NCBI GenBank assembly: GCA_014925825.1
Contig: JACGCK010000096.1
Span: 1-64,000, forward strand
Length of the DNA stretch: 64,000 bases
Source of the DNA: Pholiota molesta
Lineage: Eukaryota; Basidiomycota; Agaricomycetes; Agaricales; Strophariaceae
Direction of reading: 5' to 3'
Each line of letters begins with the position of its first letter. The stretch's first letter is position 1. Position numbers and translations under genes: made by a program. The notes under the pieces were generated by a model. That model did not search any database. It was given only the letters and a program-made list of their open reading frames with translations, and had not been told where the DNA came from. Of this stretch, positions 21,601-33,853 are shown in pieces.

Positions 21601-22567
21601 GAGATATAAGCGAAATACTGGGTGCACTTAATGAGCAAACACTGTAATTTGCATTTTCCTCTATAACCGGTGGGTCTATTTGTACGCTCTAGATTAAATT
21701 ATGTAGGTGTTATGAAGAGCTTTACAATGCGCCCTTGATCACATATTTGCATCAGGTATTAGCACGGGAAATTGTGTGTGCTTATTTAACAATGTGCGCT
21801 TCTAGCGCCCGCATTTCTCATGCTCTTTCCATAAAAACATACCATAAAATACTACCTATATGTACCTTTCTACTGCATGTTATTTGGAATGATTTGATGA
21901 AATGATGCACCTGTATTCGCATTTTAATTGTTATATATATACCATAGCAGGCAATGGATCAATTTGTGCAATTTTGTACAGTTCTACTCTCCTGAATTTT
22001 CTCAATTTAATGATATAGGTATTGTGGCAAGAAATGGGGTGTAGGAGAGCGAAATAGAATGGGTGCTGGCATGGACAATAGGCTGGATTGTTTGGAATTA
22101 CCATATTTGGCTAGCCATCAGTGGCAGGTCCCTCTGGACACCCTCAAAAGTAGGCACCCATTTCTCCACCAATTCTCAGCTAAATCAAATCAATTCTTTT
22201 GCGAATAGTATTTATTTAAGAAGAAAATAATTTCCATTATGTTAGATTCATCAATTTATCTCTTTGTGTGCATGTGTTTATTGATTTCGCTTTTTGGCCC
22301 AGGTGAGCAATATCTCTCTCTTGAAATACTGCATATTTGAACATGATTCCACTTGGAGAAGGAAGAGAAAAGTAAGTTGTCTGATCAATCAGCAGATTGA
22401 TCTAATTACCCAATCTGATGTGAATTCTAAATATAGAAGCCCTTTAAGCATATATGGCAGAAATGAAATACACCATGACAGATATGATATCCCTGCTGTG
22501 GCAGGAATGAAATACCCCATGATAGATATGATATCCTAGCTATGGCAGAAATGACATACCTGGCAGT

Positions 22568-25011
22568 TATGAGTCTTTACGCAGTAAAGTGAGTTCTTTT
22601 CACCGAGCAAAAAAAACATATGCGCTGTCATCCCCATCACTGATGCCATCAATCACACAATTCAACATGTGTTATTTTTATCTCCACAGTGCTTTAAATA
22701 GCCTGATATTTGCCATCATTGATATGTTACTCAAATAGATTTGATCAGATCAATGTGCATTATATAAGCCTTGTAATTTGCAGCCATCATGGATTGCCTC
22801 CATTTGTCTAAGGCTCCATCACACACAGGCCACTTTGATTTGATCAGATCAACTGCATTATATAACCCATGCAAATTGGAGCCATATTGAAGACTGAAAG
22901 AGACTCATAATGTGGACCAGACTTTAGTCCATCATTATTTTAAAATTAGAGAGACCAAAGAACAACCAAGTTGAACCAGTCTGGAAAGGTCTTTGCTCAT
23001 GAAACTTAACAGCATTGAAGCGTCTAAATTTAACTTTCTAACCAGCCCAAGATCTTAATTTTAGGATGTGTTTTGCCCAAGTTATTAGCAAATGCACTTT
23101 TCATCCTCATTTTGGGCACTTGAAAACCATTTTGGGCGCTTTTCAATGAATAATAACAGGGCACTTTTGTAATTTTGCAGTATTATAGTACCTTTATATA
23201 CATCTTTTTAACAAAAAAAATTAATTGTAAATTTGGATAAGAATTGACCTAACTATAATCAATTCTATCTGTTCTACTCATTGTGAGTAAGTAAAAGGGT
23301 TTACATAAAGACATGTAGGTGCTGAATATGCCTACAGGCTTTGATTGTCTTACATTATGACGTACAGGGTGTTGGAAAAGGCGTCCTAATGGCATTTTGG
23401 TATGCCTGTACATCATTATTCTGAGACATGTCTTGAAATATACCTATTTTAGGGTCTCAAATCAGATTTAATCATTACTCAGTCAATTCTTGGGCGAAAG
23501 TTACGATCTTGGGCTAGTTAGAAAGGTATGATTCAATACTACATTTCTGCTTTTTTACGATAGAAACATCCAACTATACATCAAACCACAAGTAAAATGG
23601 GAGCAAGCCGTGGCTTATTCTGGGTAGTGCTTGAAAGTCCAGTCCAGTCTGGTCTTTTGCCCATCTTTGGCAAGACCGAGACCAAGACCGGTCTTTCAGT
23701 TTTTGAAGACTGCAAAAAACCGGACTGGACTGACTTGAACCGGTCTTTTGCAGTCTCAATTGGTTCAAAGACTGGTTAAGACCAGTTACGGTCCAAACCG
23801 GTCTCAACCGGTCAGAGACCGGTCCAGACTGGTAATAGTTAGGTAGAATACTCTATGTAGTATGTAGTGCTTCAAAGAATATGAAAATCGGTGGAGAATT
23901 GAGTGAGAAACAATTGAAATACTAACTAATGCAGTGGTTGAGCGCATTTTGTGATATCTCAGTCAATTCTTTACCATATATTATGTTTTTATGTTTGTTA
24001 AAAAAGTAATTTTAATATCTAACTGTATCCCAATTTGCAAAAGGGGGCCAAAGACCGGTTGGGACCGGTCCAGACCAGTTTTTGATCGGTCCATCTGTTT
24101 TTTAAACCTGTTGGACCGCAGACTGGACTGCAGTCTTGGTCTTTTCCAGTCCATCAATTTTCCGGTCATTTCCAGTTCAGTTCCGGTCCAGTCTCGGTCT
24201 TTTTTCAGTCTTGAGACCAGACTTCCAAGCACTAATTCTGGGCATTCAACCAACACATGTGTGCTCGGCAGAAATGCTAAATATAGCGTGTACATGATTT
24301 CAATGATCCTATCATTGATTTAGTGATATGGCATAGGTTTGTAAGCAGTGCATTTATGTTGCTAATGTAATAGGCTTCTTTTGGGATCAATTAATCAATC
24401 TGATGGGCTGATAATTATCTTCCTTCCTCTCCACCAGTATGATACCATTCAAATGGTTCAAGGTCAAACATATGCAGCTTGACAGAATCTCTTTCCGCAT
24501 TCTGTATGTGTATAACCATTATCCTCCTTTGTGTCTCGGCTATCCTGGTGACTTGTACATCCAAGGATCTTCTTCTTCATTGTGGTACAAAGTCAACAAG
24601 GAACATCCTTTGTGGAATGATGAATCATTTGGTTGGGTTAGGGTACCAGGTGATTTAGGATTGGATTGTCATATCCATATCAAGCACCCTTTGCATCATT
24701 TCCACTTGGTGGCTTAATGTAAGAAAGAAAAAACTATTGATCTTCTATCAGATATCAAATGGCTTAAAGATTCAGATGGCAAGCATATGGCATATTGTAT
24801 ATACAGAAAGTAAAATCTGAATAAAATAATAATATAGTTACAATTTATGTATTTTAGGTTGTATTAGTAGGTCGAGCAATATTTATATATTTTAGTAATT
24901 GTATTAATAGGCTATGCTTCACATGGCAATACAAGTCTTTACATACAAAACTGTTAAGTTTAATTTGTGTAAAGACTCGTATTGCCATGTGAAGCAATGG
25001 CCCGCAACACA
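22568..25011 (+). mobile_element. Element B, copy 2 (inserted in the right arm of element A)
   Basis: Inverted relative to copy 1 and about 200 bp shorter, mainly because a segment equivalent to 19205-19550 is missing. Comparison with the empty site in the left arm shows AGT on both sides (22565-22567 and 25012-25014), a possible 3-bp target duplication. Copy 1 does not show the same duplication clearly. The two inverted copies plus the element A arms produce a complex palindrome that could form large hairpins. Confidence 0.8.
24439..24717 (+). CDS. Unknown W/Y/H-rich small ORF of element B, copy 2
   Basis: A 92-codon ORF nearly identical to the C-terminal part of the ORF at 18310-18657. Differences are few (for example Ile-Pro-Phe-His versus Ile-Ser-Phe-Arg). 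The N-terminal part differs because of small indels. The stop is in the same place. See the other copy for the motif description. Confidence 0.45.
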   Translation: MIPFKWFKVKHMQLDRISFRILYVYNHYPPLCLGYPGDLYIQGSSSSLWYKVNKEHPLWNDESFGWVRVPGDLGLDCHIHIKHPLHHFHLVA

Positions 25012-25166
25012 AGTAAGTATTGAGATCTAGTGGCACAGATTGATATCACACTCTAAGAAGATTTCATTAAGTTGTTAGGCATATCTCATTTTATTAGTAG
25101 CATGGTAAATATAAAACGGGCTTCCTGCCTATTACCATGCCCATATCATTAAAAGTGGTAGGTACT

Positions 25167-25533
25167 AGTGGTCGCACTGCCTGCCGCCACCCATGCTTGC
25201 CACCGCATGCCCACTGCAATTTGGCCAAGCTGCGATGTGGGAGTGAGCACAGGCCCGCTCCTGCAGTGCCGTCATTAGCACCTCTCCTTGCTTGCCACAC
25301 ACCCACAGCACCACACCGCATTACCGTCTCCACATATGATGCACACTGCACTGGCAGTGTTCAAGGTCATGGAGATGCAGCACAGTTGTGGTACTGCAAA
25401 CCCGCTGGATACCCATACCCGTACCCATACCCATGGACCTGTGCGACATCAACCCATGGATCCATGGGTATGGGTATGCAAGGGTATGGGTATGGTAGCC
25501 CTCGAGATACCCAGGGGTTACCCATGCAGTTGC
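25167..25533. other. Stretch with GGGTATG / CATACCC repeats
   Basis: About 25405-25515 consists of tandem CCATAC-type units followed by the complementary GGGTATGG units, giving a local palindrome. The remainder has no supportable gene. Confidence 0.5.
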
Positions 25534-25536
25534 CTA

Positions 25537-26045
25537 ATTGTCAGAGAGCTCATCATCTTCCTCAATAAGTTCAATTGCAGAGGAACGATGAGCAGGGGAT
25601 GATGGGCCACCTGCTGAGGTGGAAAATGCACTAGCAAGTTCACAAACAGATGAGGCCATGTCCATGATTCCAGTGGCTGCAGTTATAGTTTTGTGGCTAT
25701 GCTTCGCTGAAGAAGAGTCCATGTTTTCATCAGCACAGTGTTTCTAATTCTCTGGCCTAGGCTCTAGCTTGGGCCAGAGGAGTGGCTGAAAGAGCTTGAG
25801 GAAGTTTGAAGCCATCATCCTGGATATACAGAAACCATTAGAATACTAGACAACTTTTCGAAATGAGAAAAATGTACCTGGGAAGCAGAATCACTTGATT
25901 GAGACTGATCCTGTTCTTGATCTTCATCTAGGCAAGGATCAATAACATGCTGAGGAGCATTGTCAGACTCATCCAAGGCCAAGCTTTCTTCAGAAGCAAG
26001 CAGTATTGCACAGATGAACACTTGCCAGTCAGAAATAGTGGGCAT
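25537..26045 (-). pseudogene. Acidic Ser/Glu-rich gene remnant
   Basis: On the minus strand a frame starts at 26045 (MPTISDWQVFICAILLASEE, then an acidic DEDQEQDQSQSSDSASQ block). A plausible intron (CCAG|GTACAT to ATATCCAG, about 25822-25876) leads into a short exon and then a stop. A further frame to 25534 (MDSSSAKHSHKTITAATGIM) looks like continuation after a disabling change. Function unknown. Confidence 0.35.
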
Positions 26046-26828
26046 AGAAGATGGCTCAGATGGGCAGGACTGACTGACAGTGGATGAGATGGGGGAAAGG
26101 AAGAAAGAAATCAGATTTAAATTGCTATCAGAATTCTACCCTATCTACTTAAAGCACGGACAGTTGCCAAGTTGGCAGTCAAGTTAGAGCCTACATTATA
26201 GCATCTAGGTGTTTCACAGTAAAACTCCCAAGTTGGACCAAGTTGGGGTACCATGAAACACCCTATCATCTGTTCCTTATTAGGCTCTGCCTCAAGCTCT
26301 TTTCAATTTTTAGATTCTTCACCCACCTTACCACTAAGTATTTCTATTCTCTTCTTTTTTTGCCTTTTCTTTCTTTGTTTACACATTGTGTTCATAGTTT
26401 AAGTACTACTTGCCTATGTCCAGCTTGAGCTTGGTCTGACAATCAGAAATCTGCCTGCCAACTTCCTTCGGATTGCTGGTGGCGCTGAGCAAAAGAGATT
26501 TTGGTGACTAAGAAATTACATTCTTTGCATGCAAACCCACATCTGACTGTCCACATGAAATACAAACATGAGCCCTAGCTCATCCCCTCTCATTTTATCT
26601 TTCTTTCTTTCTTTCTTTCTTTGTCTCCATTTATCTCTTTCCTTTCCCTTTCCATTGTCCGAGAGCAGCATAGGCCCCCAACATCAGTATCGGGCCGCAA
26701 ATTATATAAAAATTACAATAAATACAACTGCCCAAAGATTATAGAATAACCTAAACACATATTATCATATCATATTATAAACCACTACATGTGTATAAAG
26801 GCAACGGATATATCTCATTCCAAACGTG
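26046..26828. other. 3' intergenic region with CTTT microsatellite
   Basis: A TTTC/CTTT microsatellite lies at about 26599-26625. The rest is AT-rich and lies downstream of the MAP kinase stop codon. No gene is seen. Confidence 0.5.
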
Positions 26829-28494
<1,666 letters not shown>

Positions 28495-29246
28495 ATGTCA
28501 GATCGCGGTCTTCTCTTTGTCTACGGCGAAGTGGGCCCTGACGTCTCCGAGGACGAGTTTAACGGTAATCTCTGTCTGTTCTCCTCACAAAGCATTCCCT
28601 GATATCTGTGCTAGATTGGTATGACAATGAACACGGCCCTGCCCGCCTCACCGTCCCGGGCTTCAACACGGCTGTCCGCTACAAGGCGACCGACGGCCTG
28701 ACGCCCACCTGGCTCGCACTGTACGACCTTACGACCTCTTCCGTCGCCTCCGACAAGCCTTACCAAACCCTCGTCGCTAATGCGACTCCTCGGGATCGCG
28801 ACATTATTCCCCGCACCGGAAGGCTTAACCGAAGGATCTACGACCTGATTAATGTCGTAACCAAACCCGACCTCCCTCCGTCCGCACTCCCTGGAAAGTT
28901 CCTTCTCCTTGTCTCCTGGCTCATAGGCTCTGAAGCCGACGAAGACTTCAACAAATGGTACGACGAGGAACACGTCCCGGCGCTGGCCAAGGTCCCCGGC
29001 TTCCAGCGTGCACGGCGCTACAAGCTCGTCGACAGCGTCGAAATTGGCCGAAAGCCCGACCCTGCCACCGTCAAGCCGACGCACAACTACCTTACTTTAT
29101 ACGACGTCGACAGCGACGACTACAACAAACACCCCGACTTTGTCGCGACGTCCCAAACTCCTTGGACCGGCAAAGTATTCAAAGCTACACAACATTTCGA
29201 AATCAGGCGTTTTGCCCTCCACAAGAACCTCCAACCCCCTCAGTAA
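28495..29246 (+). CDS. EthD-like dimeric alpha-beta barrel protein
   Basis: Two exons (28495-28564 and 28615-29246) joined by a 50-nt intron give 233 residues. The protein contains two similar half-repeats, each with a WYD(N/E)EH motif followed by V-PGF: WYDNEHGPARLTVPGF and WYDEEHVPALAKVPGF. This pattern is known from the EthD/dimeric alpha-beta barrel family in fungi, whose biochemical role is mostly undefined; some relatives help with degradation or conversion of small aromatic or polyketide compounds. The first part begins GLLFVYGEVGPDVSEDEFN, consistent with the beta-strand start of the fold. No signal peptide is evident, so it is probably cytosolic. The start was chosen because the ATG opens directly into the conserved strand and the exon junction restores the frame. 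Confidence 0.8.
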
Positions 29247-29384
29247 TTGTAAGCCGTTCGCAGGAAGCCCCAGAACCCAGCTATGTATTTGTAAGGATGA
29301 TATCATTCTCTCAAAATATGTCATCTCATCCTTACTTTCGGACAGGTATATAAATATATGTTTGAACAATGTACACGGAATGCA

Positions 29385-30767
29385 TCACGGGTCTGAAGAA
29401 GCCATCCTTTCTTCGACCTCAGCTCTTATCGGAATACTATCGATCGTGCCTCTTTTCTCACAACACATCCCAGCAGCCTGATTTTTTCACACAGACCAGG
29501 TATCCTCTTATCAGCCAAATCACCTGCAAAAAGGTATGTCCTAAGAATACGCACCACAACACAAGTCCTCAGCACCTGCTCAATCTCCCTCACGCCGATC
29601 TCGCCCTCCAGCGCCATCAGCCCCTGCACGAAATACCCCGTAAAACAGTCCCCGGCGCCCGTCGTATCCTGCACACCCGCGCGCAGCCGCGCCGCGGGGA
29701 CATACACAAACGGCGGCTCCTCCTCGCCCGCCCCCGCAGACCAGGCAGGCACGCCAGCACGCCCTGCGCGCCCAGCGTGCACACCACATTCGTTGTGCTC
29801 AACGCCGGCTGCGCCGCGAGCCCCCCGAGCACCGCCCTTGGCTCCAGCGCCTGCCCCTCCCCAGCGTCCGCCTGCGCGAGGAGAGCCAGATACAGGCCGC
29901 GCGCCTCCGCCGCGTTCACCACGAGCCATTTCACCGCGGGCCACGGGAACGCGCGCACCTCCGCCGGCGCGGGGAGCGGCGACGGGTTCATAATGATGCA
30001 CGCGCCGCCCGCCGCGCCCGCGTGCGCGAGCGCGTAGTGCAGCGCGCGCGGGTGGATCTCGTTCTGCAGCAGCAGGTGCGAGCTCGCGGGGAACCACCCG
30101 GCCCCGCGCGCGGCGAACGCGCGCTCGTGCGCCTCGCTGAAGTTCGCGCCTGGGAAGAGGACTAGCCCATGCATGCTTGATCATCCGTCTGAACGAACTG
30201 AGAGCGTTGAAGGAACTTACTGATACTATTCTCGCCGTGCTCGTCGACCTGGATAATAGCACGCCCGGTCGGTTCCTATTACAATACATACAATAAATCA
30301 TTAAGCTGAGCCCCTTAACGAATAAGCAATAAGCACAAGCACCTACATCCGACACGAGAATGCCCTCCACATCAATCCCATACTCCCCCATCCGCTCCTT
30401 GACCCACACACCATCCGGGCCCACGGCGCCATAGAAGCGCGCTTGCCCCCCCGCCCTTACAATCGCCACCGCCTGGTTCGCGCCCTTCCCGCCGACCCGG
30501 CTCTCGTGCGTGTGCGACGAGATCGTCTCGCCCGGCTGGGCGATGTGGCTGACTACATATGTAGAACAGGCCTCAGTTACACCGGCGTGGTTCCTTCCGC
30601 GGCGTGTGCGAGGATTCAGATGGAAGCGAGAGGGTACGGACCATGGAAATACTCATCGTGGTCTGGGTGTCTGGAGGATCAGTAAAGGGGCTGGGTGGCG
30701 GGTGATGAGGGTGCTTACTGATGGAGCCTCTGATGGTGCATGTTTTCTGTGTCTTTGTGCTGGCCAT
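29385..30767 (-). CDS. Ribokinase (pfkB family), one apparent 1-nt frameshift
   Basis: Sugar kinase that would phosphorylate D-ribose at O5. Six exons: 30719-30767, 30642-30662 (21 nt), 30347-30552, 30221-30275, 29555-30161, 29385-29477. Motifs: N-terminal GSIN-DEYFHV; the pfkB signature SRVGGKGANQAVAI; YGAVGPDGVW; LFPGANFSEAH; CTLGAQGVLAC; and the anion-hole/catalytic-base motif DTTGAGDCFTGYFVQGLMAL. The C terminus (AAGMCCEKRGTIDSIP) fits the family. The exon lengths sum to 2 mod 3, and the frame changes between GAQGVLAC and EEEPPFVYVPAARL, at a run of five G (minus strand, about 29731-29735). One more base there would restore the frame. This is either an assembly indel or a real lesion. Expected length is about 343 residues. 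A TATA-like ATTATATATA lies near 30884. Confidence 0.85.
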
Positions 30768-31551
30768 CCTCGCGGAGTATCTCGGTTGAGGCTCGAAAGC
30801 GCTGAATGTCTGTCAACGTCAAGATCCAAGAGATCACTTACTGTGGACAGCGGCAGTGCTTGCTTCGGGACAGACCTAAATGACATTATATATACGAACC
30901 CACCACCATCAAAAACACAAAACTCTGAAAAATCCTCACAAACCCGCTCACAACCCCTCCTCCGCTACTGTTCTTTACCACTAAGACAGAGCCGTGCGAG
31001 AGAGCGAGAGGCCAGAGGTTTTTGACGGCGTGGGAGACGAAAACTAGGTAAAAAAGACGGGGTGGACGTAAGACGGCGCGAGCCGGGGCCTTCCTCTTAC
31101 TACCACCATCCTCTGTGCCCTAGTGTACCCCCTACACGTAGGGATACTGTACCTGTACCATCTACCTGAGTGTCATACTGAATAGTGGAGATGCAGTTCC
31201 TGCAAAACGGCGGGCAAGGCATGCCTGTGAGTCGCTCGCGCACACTCCACCTCCTCTCAGCCCTTATCGCACTCATGGCAGCTCATCGGGCGCGATCGGA
31301 AACGTCTGGGCTCCCGTGAATAGCTCTTCCGACGTTGGGGAGATGCGGGTGACGCAATCGAATGTATCACGCAAAATTTTTGGGGACGACGTGCGCACGT
31401 TTAAGGACGACGAGCAGTCTGGTACGAACATCGCTCCCCCTCCGTGCCACACCACTACGCTTCGAGTCTCAGGGTTGCTTTTGCGTGAGTGTGAGTCTAC
31501 CCTCCTCCTGTGTTGCACAAACGGTCGTTCATCCCTGAACAAACCAGCGCT
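30768..31551. other. Ribokinase upstream region and 5' part of the non-LTR element
   Basis: The first ~250 bp are the ribokinase promoter region. From about 31040 the sequence becomes GC-richer and probably belongs to the 5' untranslated part of the retrotransposon, but no start or target duplication was located. Confidence 0.4.
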
Positions 31552-32999
31552 ATGTCTGAAAATCCCGCCGGGTTTCCCGAAGTCGCCATGCTCGACGATT
31601 TAGAGGAGAGCGTCGGGCGCATCCTGGATATTCCGATCACGAAGCACGACGCCATGTCACCGTCCCAGGCTGTCCTGCCGGCACCTCCGTCCAAGGTCAG
31701 CACTCAGTCAGTGTCGCCCCTACCCGCTCAATCCACGGCGGCCGCACCCGTTACTCTCAGCAACGCGCCAGTCGATCCTCCTGCATCCACTATTGCCCTA
31801 CAAGCCAGCACCGCACGGCGCATCACACGTCAGGTCACCCAGCAACTCAGCGAGAACAGTACAGCTCAAGGGACGCGATCCGAGGAGTCGATCATTGCAT
31901 CATTCAACCCATCCGTGTCTGAAGCCGAGCTCTCCGTGGCCGCCGCCCCTCCATCCACACCTACACCTAAGGCAAAAGGGAGGGGAAAGGAGAAGGAGAA
32001 TGCACTAGCATCGTCATCCAAGACCGCGTCACCAGGAAGTCCACCACGAGCAAGTCGGACGATGCCAACACTGTCGCACGCCTCGCTGCCATATCGGCCA
32101 GGGTGGAAGGCATCAACCAGGACCTTACCGATGAGCTTGAGGGCCTCCGCGCTCAGGTTACGGGATCGCTACCGAGGTAGCTGAGTCCATCGCCACCTCC
32201 AACTCCCGCCTCACCAACGTCATCACGTCCAACAACCAGGTCGCCCATGCCGTTACTGCGTTGCGCACACAAGCGGCGGCCATGATGGATGAGCTCCGCG
32301 AGCGGAGGAATCAGGAGGCGGAGCTCCGTCAATCCCTTCAGATTCTCAGTCAGCAAGTTCAGACCCTCGTCGATGCTGCAAACTCGACGAACCACGCGGA
32401 TCTCGTCCCCGCCCTCACAAGAGCTCGCACGTCTCTCGAGCCCTCCTCAACCCTGGTATCTGCACCACCCGCCTCCACAGTCGATCCTTGGGCCACCACT
32501 CTCCAGGCCAACACCGTGGCCAGCGCCGTACCTGGTGCTGTGGCTGCCCGGCTCCTCTCCCAATGTCGGCCCAGGGTCCTGCGACTGCAACTAGCACTCC
32601 GCCATTCACTTTCCACGCCCCTGCTGCTGCTCCCTCCTATCCTGCTGCACCGGCACCCACGAGCTCTACACATCACGCAGGGGGAATGGGCTTGTACGTG
32701 CCCCTCAGCCTCATCGCCCCTCGAATGGACGCTCGTCCGGTGCGCAGGTCCTCATTGGGCCTATGGCATGGTCCACGGACATCACCGGCCAGGCAAGGAC
32801 GATCCTGGTCAATACGCCCGGCTGCCAGCACCTCCACTGGAAAGTTATCGCGCGCGCAGCTCGTGCTGGACCCAACTATGTCATAGCGATATTTCAAGAG
32901 GACCAAGGTGACGCTGCAGTACAGTTCGTTAACAGCTTCGCTGCCGCAGTAGAGTACTACCCCACTACTACTGTCTCCCTCTTGCAGGGAAATGCGTGA
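31552..32999 (+). pseudogene. Non-LTR retrotransposon ORF1 (coiled-coil protein), frameshifted
   Basis: The reading begins at an ATG at 31552 (MSENPAGFPEVAMLDDLEES), has a Ser/Thr/Pro/Ala-rich N-terminal third and a Lys-rich segment (KAKGRGKEKENALASSSK). A heptad-like helical region follows, first in one frame (VARLAAISARVEGINQDLTD) and then, after a shift near 32160, in another (LRERRNQEAELRQSLQILSQ). A last frame shift leads to a C-terminal block ending at 32999 (HLHWKVIARAARAGPNYVIA ... EDQGDAAVQFVNSF). ORF1 proteins of this type bind element RNA. Here at least two frame changes make it non-functional as read. It abuts the endonuclease ORF. Confidence 0.65.
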
Positions 33000-33853
33000 G
33001 GGCAGGACATGATATAGCCAACTCCAGATACGATCCGGTAAATAAAAGTATCGTAGTCACGAATCGCTGTACTACCTTGGATACAACAAATATAACTAAC
33101 ACCCCCTCTCACCACAACACATGCCTCCGTATACTGAGTTGGAACATTGACGGCAACACAGCGCTAAAGATGTCCTGCCCGTCATTCATAAGTAAAATAA
33201 CTCAATTCCATATTGTTTTTCTACAAGAGACTCACCTGGCAACAGGTGAGCACGAAGCTCTCATAATCCCAAAGGGCTGGACCGCTATCAACCATGCTCG
33301 GGTATACACTCAAGCTTACCGCAGACAATTCGGCGGTATACTCGCGCTAATCAGAGACGGAACGAATATCACACTACGAAAGGAATTCTGGAGCCCAGAT
33401 ATTATGGTGATTGAAATAGAAAGACTTCTCATCGTGAATGCATACATCCTTCCGGAGCACAGTGATTGGAGCTCCTTCACGCAGGTTGAACCATTTCTAA
33501 AGCTCAGGGAGTCAGTAATGACCCTCGCTCAACTCAACAAGCCGATATTGCTGCTCGGAGATCTCAATGCGCGTACAGCAGAGTTAGGGCCTCATGACAC
33601 GGTCCGAAAGTCAGCAGACGCTGAACGACCTTCCTCCTCAAGAGGCCGCTCATTAATCGCTCTTTGTGAGGATGCCAATATGACAATGCTGAATGGTATT
33701 AGCAGTTTTGGACCCAACAATGCTGGCTTCACGTCACATCAACCGCGGGGCTCTGCTGTTGTAGACTACGCGATAATGAGCATCGAACACCTGCCAATGA
33801 TAAAACGATTTGAAATACTGCCCAGATATCTAACGTCTGATCACTCTGCATAG
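33000..33853 (+). pseudogene. Non-LTR retrotransposon ORF2: APE-type endonuclease domain
   Basis: The N-terminal part of ORF2 is open for about 280 codons. Endonuclease motifs of the exonuclease III/APE fold are visible in order: ILSWNIDG, IVFLQETHL, RRQFGGILALIRDG, LIVNAYILPE, ILLLGDLNART, and a final TSDHSA. These are the positions of the conserved Asn, Glu, Tyr, Asp/Asn and the closing Asp-His pair. The frame ends at a stop in the linker to the reverse transcriptase at 33853. The family is Tad1/LINE-like by architecture. The adjacent ORF1 stop (32997-32999) lies within a few bases of the ORF2 frame. Confidence 0.82.

Larger units (their letters stand above)
14946..25166. mobile_element. 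Large element A with ~1 kb terminal inverted repeats and nested insertions
   Basis: The left end (TACCTACCACTTTTAATG onward) is repeated inverted at the right end (25018-25166). The pairing continues inward: 14946-15107 with 25015-25166; a 44-bp tandem array at 15112-15312 with a shorter version at 22470-22564; and 15315-15946 with 21601-22232. The right repeat is interrupted by element B copy 2 (22568-25011). The core between 15947 and 21600 holds decayed coding sequence and element B copy 1. Without the nested copies element A would be roughly 5 kb. AGTGG occurs just outside both ends (14941-14945 and 25167-25171), a possible 5-bp target duplication. No transposase was recognised, so the class is unknown. 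Confidence 0.75.
21601..25166 (-). repeat. Right terminal inverted repeat of element A, interrupted by element B copy 2
   Basis: Matches 14946-15946 in reverse complement once the 22568-25011 insertion is removed. Compared with the left arm it also has about 235 extra bases at 22233-22469. The uninterrupted target is visible in the left arm around 15100-15110 (TACTTACTGCCAGG), which lets the insertion point of element B be read directly. Confidence 0.8.

Noticed and set aside
29793..29993. Plus-strand Pro/Arg-rich ORF inside the ribokinase
   Set aside because: Antisense shadow of the ribokinase coding sequence.
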